A DNA stretch of 64,000 bases from Paenibacillus sp. NEAU-GSW1. GTDB taxonomy: Bacteria > Bacillota > Bacilli > Paenibacillales > Paenibacillaceae. The stretch lies in the NCBI RefSeq assembly GCF_009737085.1, contig NZ_WOVL01000009.1, positions 124,001 through 188,000 on the forward strand, read 5' to 3'. Positions 25,386 through 33,689 of this stretch are shown piece by piece. The notes under the pieces are model-generated. The model was not told the DNA's origin and made no database searches. It saw only the letters and a list, made by a program, of their open reading frames with translations. The position numbers were made by a program, and so were the translations under genes. The stretch's first letter is position 1. Every line of letters starts with the position of its first letter.

Positions 25386-26456
25386 TTATTTCCGATGCAT
25401 TTTAAACTCGAGAAACAGCTCATTGTAATGCGCGAGCATTTTTTTGCCGAGATTGTCGTACACCTCCAGCTTAGAGGTCAACTCCTTGCTCGGATAGAAA
25501 CGTTCGTCGCCCGAAATTTCCTCCGGCAAATGCGCTAGCGCCTTCGCGTTTGGCGTCGAGTAACCGACATACTCGGCGTTTTGCGCCGCATGCTCGGGAT
25601 CCAGCATGAAATTGATGAAAGCGTGGGCGCCTTCAATATTTCTCGCTGTTTTCGGGATGACCATATTGTCAAACCACAGGTTCGAGCCCTCGCTCGGCAC
25701 AATATAGTCAAGCTTCTCATTCTCGCTCATAATTTCCGAAGCGTCGCCTGACCAGACGAGTCCGACAGCCGCTTCTTCGTTGGCAAGCAGCATCTTGATC
25801 TCATCGCCGACGATCGCCTTCACGTTTGGCGTCAGTTTTCCAAGCTTCGCCTTCGCCTCCTGCAAATGCGCCTCGTTCGTATCATTCAGCGAATAATGAA
25901 GGCTGTTCAAGCCCATGCCGATGACCTCGCGCGCGCCGTCCAACAGCAATATCTGATTGCGCAAGCTTTTATCCCATAAATCGTCCCAGCTCTCGAATTG
26001 AAGATCGGTCAGATCGGGATTAAACACAACACCTACCGTTCCCCAGAAATAAGGAATCGAATATTCGTTGCCCGGATCAAAGGAAAGATCCATGAAGCTC
26101 GGGTCGATATATTGCAAATTCGGCAGCTTCGCATGATCAAGCGGAAGCAGCAGTCCTTCTTCCTTCATTTTCGCAATGGCGTATTCGGAAGGGATGCTGA
26201 CGTCGAACGTCGTGCCGCCCTGCGCGATTTTCGTCATCATCGCTTCATTGGAATCGAACGTTTGATAAATAACCTTAATGCCGCTTTCCTCTTCAAACTG
26301 CTCCAGCAGCTCCGGATCGATATAGTCGCCCCAATTGTAGATGGTGAGCGTATTGCCGCTTGTATAGCCCTGGCTGGAATTCAAATACGCGGTCAAATAC
26401 ATCAGCCCCAAAGCAACGACAATGACTGCGGCGAAAAGCCGCACCAATTGCTTCAT
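25386..26456 (-). CDS. potD: Spermidine/putrescine ABC transporter substrate-binding protein
   Basis: 356 residues binding polyamine outside the membrane for PotABC. Family hallmarks are LTIYNWGDYIDPELLEQFEE, DVSIPSEYAIAKMKEEGLL, IPYFWGTVGVVFNPD, DDLWDKSLRNQILLLDGARE and IVPSEGSNLWFDNMVIPK with the polyamine-site Trp/Asp residues. An N-terminal hydrophobic segment (about 7-25) is present but there is no lipobox cysteine, so it appears to be held by an uncleaved helix or released, unlike usual Gram-positive PotD. Its start overlaps the potC stop by 4 nt. Confidence 0.93.
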   Translation of the reverse strand: MKQLVRLFAAVIVVALGLMYLTAYLNSSQGYTSGNTLTIYNWGDYIDPELLEQFEEESGIKVIYQTFDSNEAMMTKIAQGGTTFDVSIPSEYAIAKMKEEGLLLPLDHAKLPNLQYIDPSFMDLSFDPGNEYSIPYFWGTVGVVFNPDLTDLQFESWDDLWDKSLRNQILLLDGAREVIGMGLNSLHYSLNDTNEAHLQEAKAKLGKLTPNVKAIVGDEIKMLLANEEAAVGLVWSGDASEIMSENEKLDYIVPSEGSNLWFDNMVIPKTARNIEGAHAFINFMLDPEHAAQNAEYVGYSTPNAKALAHLPEEISGDERFYPSKELTSKLEVYDNLGKKMLAHYNELFLEFKMHRK

Positions 26457-27259
26457 CTCCGTCCCTCCCCGACTGCCGCAGGGCGGTTGTTGCGCTGGTT
26501 AATGAAATAGTAGCCGGCCACGAGCACAATCGTGAACAGGAACAGCAGCGTGGACAAAGCGTTGATTGACAACGAAATGCCTTGGCGCGCCCGCGAGTAA
26601 ATTTCCACCGACAGCGTCGAGAAGCCGTTGCCCGTTACGAAGAAGGTGACGGCAAAATCGTCCAGCGAGTAAGTCAGCGCCATAAAAAAGCCTGCGAAAA
26701 TGCCCGGCTTAATGAAAGGCAAAATGACCTTCGTCAGCACGTTCCAGTTGCTTGCCCCAAGGTCGCGCGCCGCATCGATCAGCGTCGAGCTCATTTCCTG
26801 CAGCTTCGGCAAAATCATAATGACGACGATTGGCACGCTAAAGGCGATATGCGACAGCAGCACAGACGTAAAACCAAGCTTAATGCCGATAATCGTAAAC
26901 AGGATTAAGAACGATGCGCCGATAATGACGTCCGGGCTGACGATCAGCACGTTGTTTAGCGTCAGAAGCGTATTTTTCGGCTTATACCGACGTACATAGT
27001 GAATGGCCAGCGCCCCCGCAATGCCGAGAATCGTAGAAAGCGCCGACGAAAGCAAAGCAATGACGAATGTATTCAGCACGATAATGAGCAGCCGCGTGTC
27101 GGCAAACACTTCTTGGTACCATTCCAGCGTAAAGCCTTCGAAATCGCGCATCGACCCGCCCGAGTTGAAGGAGTAGAACATTAAGTAAAAGATCGGCGCG
27201 TACAAAATAGCAAAGACGACGATCAAATAGAGGTTAGACAGCTTTTTTCTTGCCATCAT
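26453..27259 (-). CDS. potC: Spermidine/putrescine ABC transporter permease
   Basis: 268 residues, six membrane helices. The binding-protein-dependent permease EAA loop is clear (ARDLGASNWNVLTKVILPFIKPGI). The N-terminal motif YAPIFYLMFYSFNSG and later TYSLDDFAVTFFVTGNG are typical of PotC. GGGGGG lies before two adjacent ATG codons, so the true start may be 27259 or 27256. It overlaps potB by 26 nt and potD by 4 nt, indicating translational coupling. Confidence 0.94.
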   Translation of the reverse strand: MMARKKLSNLYLIVVFAILYAPIFYLMFYSFNSGGSMRDFEGFTLEWYQEVFADTRLLIIVLNTFVIALLSSALSTILGIAGALAIHYVRRYKPKNTLLTLNNVLIVSPDVIIGASFLILFTIIGIKLGFTSVLLSHIAFSVPIVVIMILPKLQEMSSTLIDAARDLGASNWNVLTKVILPFIKPGIFAGFFMALTYSLDDFAVTFFVTGNGFSTLSVEIYSRARQGISLSINALSTLLFLFTIVLVAGYYFINQRNNRPAAVGEGRR

Positions 27260-28061
27260 CCTGCACCCCCCGTTTCCTGCTTCCCGTCAGGAGCATAATG
27301 ACAGCCATCGCAATAATGAGGAATACGGCGATTGTCGCCCCCATCCCCCAGTCCTGCGTCACGAGAAAATGCTGCTCGATTGCCGTACCGAGCGTAATGA
27401 CCCGGTTGCCCGCGATGAGACGCGTAATCATAAACAGCGACAGCGCCGGAATGAACACCGCTTGGCAGCCCGATTTCACGCCATTCAAGGTCAGCGGGAA
27501 AACGACGCGGCGGAACGTCGTCCATGGCGAAGCGCCCAGATCGCGCGCCGCGTAGACGAGCGACGGATTCAATTCCTCCAGCGAGTTGAAGATCGGCAAT
27601 ATCATAAACGGAATAAAAATATAGACCGACACAAACACGAAGCTGAAGTCGGTAAACAAAATTTGCTGATTGCCGATGCCGACGACTTCAAACACGCTGT
27701 TCACGAAGCCATGGGTGCCGAAAATGCCAAGAAAAGCGTAAGCCTTCAGCAGCAGGTTGATCCAGCTCGGCAAAATGATGAGCAGCAGCCACAGCTGCTT
27801 GTGTTTCGTTTTCGTTAGTAAATAAGCGGCCGGATAGGCGACAAGCAGCGAAAACGCGGTAATGAGAAATGCATACCAGAACGAGCTCAGCGTCATGCGC
27901 ATATAGACCGGCGTGAAAAACTTCGCGTAGTTGCCGAACGTAAACTGCCCTTCAACATTAAAAAAGGAGTAGTAGACGATCAGCACGATCGGCGCGATGA
28001 CAAACAGTCCGATCCATAGCAAATACGGCACAAGGTAGAAATTGCGCGTCCTAGCGTTCAT
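27234..28061 (-). CDS. potB: Spermidine/putrescine ABC transporter permease
   Basis: 275 residues from the ATG at 28061, which has GGCGAGG upstream and overlaps the last codons of potA. Six membrane helices, with [20 protein letters not shown] at the start and the EAA loop [20 protein letters not shown]. The frame continues upstream within potA but without a ribosome site there. It pairs with PotC to form the channel, driven by PotA. Confidence 0.93.
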   Translation of the reverse strand: MNARTRNFYLVPYLLWIGLFVIAPIVLIVYYSFFNVEGQFTFGNYAKFFTPVYMRMTLSSFWYAFLITAFSLLVAYPAAYLLTKTKHKQLWLLLIILPSWINLLLKAYAFLGIFGTHGFVNSVFEVVGIGNQQILFTDFSFVFVSVYIFIPFMILPIFNSLEELNPSLVYAARDLGASPWTTFRRVVFPLTLNGVKSGCQAVFIPALSLFMITRLIAGNRVITLGTAIEQHFLVTQDWGMGATIAVFLIIAMAVIMLLTGSRKRGVQDDGKKKAV

Positions 28062-29211
28062 TGCGGGCCTCGCCGTTTCTGCCCGGCGCCGCAAGCGCGC
28101 TGCCGCCGTCCTCATGATCGCTGTAAGCGTCCAGCCGCTTGTCGAATTCCTCTTCCGTTTCGCCAAAACGCATGACGTGAATCGCTTCCGAATCGAAATA
28201 AAGGCCGATTTTTTCGCCTACGCTGGCCTTCTTGGTCGAATGAACGAGCCATTCGTTGCCCGCCTCATCGTAACTGCTAATTTCATAATGGACGCCGCGG
28301 AACAGCTGCGAATCGACGCGCACCTGCAGCTTGCCCTGCTCAAGCGATGTAATTTCAAGATCCTCCGGCCGAATGACGATTTCAACCGGCTCGTTCGGGT
28401 TAAGCCCTTGGTCGACGCATTCGAATGACTTGCCGGCGAACTCCACCTCGAAGTCCTGCTTCATGCGGCCCGGTACGATGTTGGATTCACCAATGAAATC
28501 GGCGACAAAACGGTTTATCGGCTCATCGTAAATATCGTTTGGCGTGCCGCTCTGCTCGATTTTCCCGTTGTTGAGCACAAAAATTTCGTCCGACATCGCC
28601 AGCGCTTCTTCCTGATCATGCGTGACAAAAATAAACGTAATGCCGAGGCGGCGCTGCAGCTCTCGCAATTCATACTGCATTTCGGTGCGCAGCTTGAGGT
28701 CAAGCGCAGAAAGCGGCTCGTCCAGCAGGATGATTTCCGGCTCGTTCACGATCGCCCTTGCAATCGCTACCCGCTGGCGCTGTCCGCCGGACATTTCGTT
28801 AATTTCGCGCAACTCGTAGCCTTCGAGATTGACGAAGCGCAGCGCTTCTTTTACTTTCGCCGTAATGGCGGCATTTTTCAGCTTCTTGATGCGCAGGCCG
28901 AAGGCGACATTCTCAAAAACGTTCAAATGCGGAAATAGCGCGTAGTCCTGAAATACAGTGTTGACCTGCCTTTCGTTGGCGGGAACGCGATTGATCACCT
29001 TGCCGTTGAAATAAATTTGCCCTTCCGAGGGCTCGATAAAACCGGCGATCAGCCTCAGAATCGTCGTCTTGCCGCAGCCGGAAGGCCCAAGCAGCGTATA
29101 AAATTTGCCGCGCTCGATCTCGAAGCTGACATCCTTCAGCACAACTGTCTCATCGTCGTAACGTTTGGTTACGCCTTCGAAACGAATGATGGTTTGCTGC
29201 TGCAATGACAT
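28051..29211 (-). CDS. potA: Spermidine/putrescine ABC transporter ATPase
   Basis: 386 residues from the ATG at 29211, preceded by TTAGGAGGGG. The ATPase domain has Walker [11 protein letters not shown]-loop [14 protein letters not shown], signature [14 protein letters not shown], Walker [13 protein letters not shown] and the H-loop [10 protein letters not shown]. The C-terminal region (about 240-350) is a TOBE-type regulatory domain with [12 protein letters not shown], and an extra acidic tail with YSDHEDGG follows. It is the first gene of potABCD. The SD-adjacent hairpin element ends only 9-10 nt upstream of the start, inviting post-transcriptional control. Confidence 0.95.
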   Translation of the reverse strand: MSLQQQTIIRFEGVTKRYDDETVVLKDVSFEIERGKFYTLLGPSGCGKTTILRLIAGFIEPSEGQIYFNGKVINRVPANERQVNTVFQDYALFPHLNVFENVAFGLRIKKLKNAAITAKVKEALRFVNLEGYELREINEMSGGQRQRVAIARAIVNEPEIILLDEPLSALDLKLRTEMQYELRELQRRLGITFIFVTHDQEEALAMSDEIFVLNNGKIEQSGTPNDIYDEPINRFVADFIGESNIVPGRMKQDFEVEFAGKSFECVDQGLNPNEPVEIVIRPEDLEITSLEQGKLQVRVDSQLFRGVHYEISSYDEAGNEWLVHSTKKASVGEKIGLYFDSEAIHVMRFGETEEEFDKRLDAYSDHEDGGSALAAPGRNGEARNER

Positions 29212-29220
29212 CACCCCTCC

Positions 29221-29263
29221 TAAAAGTTTTGCGAAGCAAAACTTGCTTCGTAAGCGTATGCTT
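29221..29263 (-). repeat. Full copy of the SD-adjacent hairpin element upstream of potA
   Basis: Read on the minus strand it begins AAGCATACGCTTACGAAGC and ends TTCGCAAAACTTTTA, differing at one or two positions from the khtT copies, and runs directly into the GGAGG of potA. The rest of the 380-bp gap to 29592 holds only the promoter and operator of the next operon. Confidence 0.9.
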
Positions 29264-29514
29264 ATCCTGATTTTTGCAAGCACTTGTATAAATAGAAATC
29301 GCTATGCAGAGACATTTCTAAATGGTACGTTCAGCAATTGATTATACAGCATGGACGAGCCGTATAAACGACATTTTTTTCCACAGATGCACGTTTTTTT
29401 TGGTGTTGCCGACCCTGTAAATATTTCAGTCCCACCAAAGCTATTAAGTTAATGAGTGATGTTCATGTACAGAGCCAAACGGGACTTCTTTTTTACCTTT
29501 TTTTCCAATACCCA

Positions 29515-29560
29515 TTGACATGATACGGTGAGTTAGTGCACTATTGCATTAGTGCACTAA
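29515..29560 (+). promoter_or_regulatory. Promoter with overlapping GntR/YtrA-type operator
   Basis: TTGACA at 29515-29520 is a consensus -35. The -10 region (about 29539-29544, CACTAT) is embedded in two palindromes TTAGTGCACTA at 29533-29543 and 29549-29560, whose starts are 16 bp apart. A bound YtrA-type repressor from 30332 would cover the -10 element, giving autoregulation of the operon. Confidence 0.72.
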
Positions 29561-29591
29561 TCTTCAATTAATCTATAAAGGGTGAATCGGT

Positions 29592-30329
29592 ATGCGACAG
29601 TGGTCAGCTTTGTTCATTAAGGATTTCAAGTTAACAAAAACCGTATTCTACATCGGACTCGTCATCAATGGTTTGATTGCTATGCTGACGTTATTCTTGG
29701 AGAGGGCAGCGGACGATAGCTTGCTGATGTTCGTGCCTTTAGCGCTTGCCGTTGCGATTCATGTGATCTACGTTCCTCTTATTGTGTTTGTCGGGTTAAA
29801 GTCGGAGGGGAATTTGCACTTATGGCTGAGCAACCCCCAACCGGCTGTTATGTTGCTGTTGAGCAAAGTGGCGAACGGCTTACTGATGGTCGTAATTTCA
29901 TTAGTCTCGTTATATGGGTTTTCCAGACTGCTGATCGAACTCAATTTCAGCTTGATTGAGCCGTATTGGACGGATACCTGGCGAGCGGCATGGTTCATCT
30001 TTCCTCATGTGATTTGGATCTCGCTTATGCTTAGTACATGGATGATGGTTCTTTGGGCGCTATACCAATACCTCAAGCTGAGAATCGGGCGTTGGAGCTG
30101 GGCGGCGGCGGCTGGTGCGGCCATCCTGTCCGAAGGGTTAAATGAGTTGTTCAAATCCTCTGCACTGTATCGGCATCTAATGGACTGGGGAGTTACTACC
30201 TATACATTTCCTACGATATTTTCAGATCCTATACAAACTTACGCAGGCGGCTATGCATACGACCTCGTCATTATCGTCGGACTGTTCCTATTAACCGCGT
30301 GGCTCGTGGACAACAAAGTCGAGGGATAA
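29592..30329 (+). CDS. ABC-type membrane protein of a YtrA-like operon
   Basis: 245 residues with about six hydrophobic helices and no soluble domain, beginning MRQWSALFIKDFKLTKTVFY, the way ABC-2-like permeases start. It is the first gene of an operon with a GntR regulator and an ABC ATPase, so it is most likely the transporter's permease, comparable in layout to the B. subtilis ytr operon, although order differs. AAAGGGTGA precedes the ATG. In the related system the inducers are cell-wall-active antibiotics; that is family knowledge and untested here. Confidence 0.75.
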   Translation: MRQWSALFIKDFKLTKTVFYIGLVINGLIAMLTLFLERAADDSLLMFVPLALAVAIHVIYVPLIVFVGLKSEGNLHLWLSNPQPAVMLLLSKVANGLLMVVISLVSLYGFSRLLIELNFSLIEPYWTDTWRAAWFIFPHVIWISLMLSTWMMVLWALYQYLKLRIGRWSWAAAAGAAILSEGLNELFKSSALYRHLMDWGVTTYTFPTIFSDPIQTYAGGYAYDLVIIVGLFLLTAWLVDNKVEG

Positions 30330-30331
30330 CG

Positions 30332-30709
30332 ATGGATGAATTTAATGCTTCGAAACCGATCTATTTACAATTGGCGGATCGTATACATCGGCAAATTATA
30401 AGCGGCGAATTGAAAGCAGGCGAGAAGCTTCCTTCCATCCGCGATATGGGCATGAAATACAACATCAACCCCAACACCATTCAACGAGCTTATAACGAGC
30501 TGGAGCGGGAAGGGGTCTTGGAAACGAAGAGAGGTCAAGGAACATTCGTTCCCGAACGGCTGGATCGCCTGAATCAACAGCGTGACAAGTTGAAGCATGA
30601 ACAAATTGAACAATTCGTTCACGTCATGCGGGAAATGGGATTCAGCACGGCGGAGATCCTGTCGGGGCTGACAGATTATTTGAACAACGTTAAGAAAGGC
30701 GATGAGTGA
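30332..30709 (+). CDS. GntR-family regulator, YtrA subfamily
   Basis: 125 residues: a winged helix (about 5-75) with IYLQLADRIHRQIISGELKA, LPSIRDMGMKYNINPNTIQR and RGQGTFVPE, followed by a short helical dimerisation tail, the hallmark of the YtrA subfamily. The ATG at 30332 is 2 nt after the stop of the permease gene with GAGGGATAAC upstream; a longer start within the permease is less likely. Two TTAGTGCACTA palindromes in the operon promoter are its probable sites. Confidence 0.9.
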   Translation: MDEFNASKPIYLQLADRIHRQIISGELKAGEKLPSIRDMGMKYNINPNTIQRAYNELEREGVLETKRGQGTFVPERLDRLNQQRDKLKHEQIEQFVHVMREMGFSTAEILSGLTDYLNNVKKGDE

Positions 30710-31400
30710 CATGATCCGGATGACGAATGTTTCGAAGAAATATGCCAATCAAATTGCGCTTCAGGACATCTCATTGACGATACCTACCGGTAAAATCATT
30801 GGCATTGTGGGCGGAAATGGCAGCGGAAAGTCAACCTTATTAAAGCTAATGTCTGGACTTGCGCTGCCCACAAGCGGCAGTGTGACGGTTAACGGAGAGA
30901 CGGCCAATCGAAAAACCGGCAAAGTCGTTTCTTATTCCTCCGAGTCGAGCCTCTTTTATCCGATATTCACGGTACGAGAAGCCATACAGTTTCAGGCTTC
31001 ACAAATGGCCGACTTCAACCTGGCGAAAGCAGAAGAAATCATGAGGCTTATGCGTTTGGATCCTCTTATGAAAATTAAATCGCTTTCGAAAGGTAATCGC
31101 GGCCGCTTGCAAATCGTACTAACGTTGGCGAAAGAGGCACCTTACATTCTAATGGACGAACCCTTATCCGGACTTGATCCGATGATACGCGACTCTATTG
31201 TGAAGGGCATAATCTCCTACGTTGACTTGAAATCTCAGACCTTAATCATGACAAGCCATGAGGTTGCGGAAATCGAAACCTTGATTGACGGTTTCATTGC
31301 GCTTAAGGACGGTTCATTGCTTAGAATGGCTGATGTGGAGGAATTGCATGAAACAGAGGCTCTTCGCATCGCGGATTGGATGAAGAAGACCTATGTCTAG
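30702..31400 (+). CDS. ABC transporter ATP-binding protein of the YtrA-like operon
   Basis: 232 residues with Walker A GGNGSGKST, a Q-loop region SYSSESSLFYPIF, a variant signature LSKGNRGRLQ (K replaces the first G of LSGGQ), Walker B YILMDEPLSGLDP and H-loop MTSHEVAEIE. It overlaps the GntR stop by 8 nt, showing translational coupling. It should energise the permease encoded at 29592. Confidence 0.92.
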   Translation: MSDMIRMTNVSKKYANQIALQDISLTIPTGKIIGIVGGNGSGKSTLLKLMSGLALPTSGSVTVNGETANRKTGKVVSYSSESSLFYPIFTVREAIQFQASQMADFNLAKAEEIMRLMRLDPLMKIKSLSKGNRGRLQIVLTLAKEAPYILMDEPLSGLDPMIRDSIVKGIISYVDLKSQTLIMTSHEVAEIETLIDGFIALKDGSLLRMADVEELHETEALRIADWMKKTYV

Positions 31401-31474
31401 GTGAGAGGGAATGATGAATCGTCGTTGCGCCCCCGATTTCGGATCAAAATCACTTTAAAAAAGGAGCCAATAAA

Positions 31475-31915
31475 ATGGATTCAAACAAAAAAAACGAAGC
31501 TATAAACGAGGTTTCATTGCTGCGTCTTTACTTGCTGAGGGGGCTGTATCTTTTCGTCGTCGTGGGGCTCATATTGGTACAATGGCCGGAAATTATCGAT
31601 AAAATCATTCATCCGGATAAATCCTGGGAACTAATGGACGGAGTGGTCGCCTGTATGCTGGCCTCCTTCTCCCTTCTATGTATCTTGGGCATACGGTATC
31701 CGTTGCAGATGATACCCATACTTCTGTGGGAAATGATATGGAAACTGCTTTGGCTGCTTATCGTTGTGCTCCCTCTTGGGATATCCGGTCAAATAGACGA
31801 TGAAACCATGGAAAATGCCATATCCTCTTCGTTGGTCTTTATTTTCCCTTTCATCATTCCTTGGCGTTATGTGTTTGCAAACTATGTGAAGAAGCTCGGG
31901 GATCGGTGGGTTTAA
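31475..31915 (+). CDS. Small four-helix membrane protein, unknown function
   Basis: 146 residues with hydrophobic stretches at about 20-37, 58-75, 80-100 and 115-135 and little else; it begins MDSNKKNEAINEVSLLRLYL. AAGGAG precedes the ATG. It lies 74 bp after the ABC ATPase on the same strand without an intervening terminator, so it probably belongs to the YtrA-like operon, possibly as an accessory membrane component. No family recognised. Confidence 0.72.
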   Translation: MDSNKKNEAINEVSLLRLYLLRGLYLFVVVGLILVQWPEIIDKIIHPDKSWELMDGVVACMLASFSLLCILGIRYPLQMIPILLWEMIWKLLWLLIVVLPLGISGQIDDETMENAISSSLVFIFPFIIPWRYVFANYVKKLGDRWV

Positions 31916-32033
31916 GCCCAATTTATCGATAACCCGTCCGCCTCCCTGCCGCCAAGATGACTTTCGCCCAAGCTAAAGCTATAATACAGTCATACTCAAT
32001 TTCAACATTAAGTCAGCAAAGGAGTGTCTCATC

Positions 32034-32375
32034 ATGGCACAATATCGCGAATTAGATTCAATCGAGCAGTGGAACGAAGCGTTGGAAGGCTCGGCTAACC
32101 GTCCGCTCGTCGTATTCAAGCACAGCACAACTTGCCCGGTCAGCGCTAACGCGCACCGCGAATTCCAAGAATATTTGAACGACAAGCCGCGCGAAGACGC
32201 TGATTACGTATTTGTAAAAGTGATCGAGTCCCGTCCGGTGTCGAATCAAATTGCCGAGGATACGGCGGTTACGCACGCATCCCCGCAAATCATGCTCGTG
32301 CAAAACAAAGAAAAAGTATGGACCGCGTCGCACTGGTCGATTACGAAAGAACACATTACAGCTGTTCTGGACTAA
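32034..32375 (+). CDS. brxC: Bacillithiol redox protein YtxJ/BrxC
   Basis: 113 residues of the DUF2847/YtxJ family, thioredoxin-fold proteins linked to bacillithiol redox in Firmicutes. The active site is TTCPVSANA (single nucleophilic cysteine in a CPxS motif) at about residue 39, followed by VFVKVIESRPVSNQIAEDT and a cis-proline region HASPQIMLV. The Trp-rich C-terminus (VWTASHWSIT) is typical. AAGGAG lies before the ATG, and TATAAT about 55 bp upstream may be its -10. It is monocistronic, with a terminator. Confidence 0.93.
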   Translation: MAQYRELDSIEQWNEALEGSANRPLVVFKHSTTCPVSANAHREFQEYLNDKPREDADYVFVKVIESRPVSNQIAEDTAVTHASPQIMLVQNKEKVWTASHWSITKEHITAVLD

Positions 32376-32384
32376 TGTTTTTTT

Positions 32385-32431
32385 AAAAAAGAGGTCGAAG
32401 CCGCCTACGGGTCGGTTTCGACCTCTTTTTT
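32385..32431 (+). terminator. Terminator after brxC
   Basis: A long stem (GAGGTCGAAGCCG with CGGTTTCGACCTC, one bulge) flanked by A-run and T-run, so it could work on both strands. Confidence 0.92.
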
Positions 32432-32548
32432 AAATTTTGCCTTCAATAACCGCCCTCTTCATTTCTGCTGCGGCTATATGTTTAATGCTCGTTTGGGACG
32501 ATTTTGCTCGGCTGACGGGCGGCAATGAATTTTTAAAAAAAAGAGCGA

Positions 32549-32650
32549 TGCCCCAGGGCCAAAGGCTTGAACGAGCATATGCGTAAATTGCGCGCGCGTC
32601 ACTTGCCCATCCGGTGTAAACGCTCCTTCGCGTGTACAAAGTTTGCAGCC
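32549..32650 (-). pseudogene. Fragment of an S-layer-homology (SLH) domain gene
   Basis: About 34 codons on the minus strand read TPDGQVTRAQFTHMLVQAFG, the opening of an SLH domain as used by Paenibacillus-type surface proteins to bind cell-wall polymers. Neither the rest of the domain nor a signal peptide or ribosome site is present, and the surrounding frame is not otherwise protein-like. It is a remnant in the gap between brxC and the AraC gene. Confidence 0.65.
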
Positions 32651-32741
32651 AGTATAATCCGACACCCGCGAGCCTAGCAATGAATGTAATGTATAATAGA
32701 AAAGGCAAATTATTAATGCCATGAAAGGATTGCAGCCCTAA

Positions 32742-33572
32742 ATGAATTTTCAGCAGCTCAATTCCGCCCTTCCCTATTTTGAGCATGTTCATTTATATCG
32801 ATCTTCGCAACTTCTCGACGTAACCGCCGGGCTGCATGCCATCGTTATCGTGAGGCGGGGGCATGTCACCATTACGCCTGGAGACGATGCGCCTTTCGTA
32901 TGCTCGCAAGGCTATGCGTGCAATCCGGAGCACGGCCCTTTCCAAATCGAGACTCCGCGTACGAAGGAAGCCGAATATGTCGTCATCGGGTACCGCATGC
33001 TTCCCGAGGGCGCCAAATGGTCGTTAGCAGGACCGCTCAATACATTCAGCGAAGTGAAAATCCACTATATGGTCGACGAGCTGCTGCGCCAGCAGGAGCT
33101 GTACGCGAGCAAGGATGAGGCGTCTAGTGAAACGCATGATTCCAATGAAGCTGCCGCTTTCCAGTTCCGCCGCAGACTTATGCTTGAGCGCATCTTATAT
33201 ATTTATTTGCGCGAAACGCTTATGAAATCTGCCGACCAGTCAACTGCGCGCTCGGTTGAAGAGACAATCTCCTATTTGAGCGAGCACTACATGCTGCCTC
33301 TCACGCTCCCTATGCTCGCCAAACGGGCCGGCGTAAGTGAAGGGCATTATACGGTCTTGTTCAAAAAAATGACCGGCCGCACGATGACGTCCTATTTGCG
33401 GAGTTTGCGCATTCAGAAAGCGCAGCAGCTGTTCACTCAAACTTCCCTTACCGCCAAAGAAGTCGCCGGCAAGGTCGGTTTCTCCGATTATTTCTATTTC
33501 AGCCGGATGTTCAAAATGGAGACCGGCATTTCGCCATCGGCCTATCAACAGAGACAAACGCCTGAAATCTAA
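32742..33572 (+). CDS. AraC-family regulator, Btr-like, of the siderophore operon
   Basis: 276 residues: an N-terminal cupin-like domain (about 10-110), a linker, and a C-terminal AraC DNA-binding domain (about 175-270) with LTLPMLAKRAGVSEGHYTVL and LTAKEVAGKVGFSDYFYFSRMF, ending ETGISPSAYQQR. AAAGGA lies upstream of the ATG, and a TATAAT is 45 bp upstream. In B. subtilis, Btr occupies the same place relative to a siderophore binding-protein gene and activates it when bacillibactin is bound; by position this protein should control the downstream fec-type genes. Confidence 0.88.
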   Translation: MNFQQLNSALPYFEHVHLYRSSQLLDVTAGLHAIVIVRRGHVTITPGDDAPFVCSQGYACNPEHGPFQIETPRTKEAEYVVIGYRMLPEGAKWSLAGPLNTFSEVKIHYMVDELLRQQELYASKDEASSETHDSNEAAAFQFRRRLMLERILYIYLRETLMKSADQSTARSVEETISYLSEHYMLPLTLPMLAKRAGVSEGHYTVLFKKMTGRTMTSYLRSLRIQKAQQLFTQTSLTAKEVAGKVGFSDYFYFSRMFKMETGISPSAYQQRQTPEI

Positions 33573-33641
33573 AAATAAGACATATCCTTTCTTAAGATTA
33601 GATATGTTCGAATGTCCGTTCACCCGATACAATGAGTTTAA

Positions 33642-33665
33642 TTGATAATAATTATCATAATCATT
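33642..33665 (+). promoter_or_regulatory. Fur box
   Basis: TTGATAATAATTATCATAATC closely fits the Fur consensus of alternating GATAAT/ATTATC hexamers. It lies 25-48 bp upstream of the siderophore-binding protein start, so iron-loaded Fur should repress the operon. Confidence 0.9.
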
Positions 33666-33689
33666 GATTCACGGGAGGAATTTATTGTT

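Noticed and set aside
32430..32792. 120-codon minus-strand frame between brxC and the AraC gene
   Set aside because: It overlaps the terminator and the AraC start and has no ribosome site; only the SLH-like stretch in another frame of this region resembles protein.
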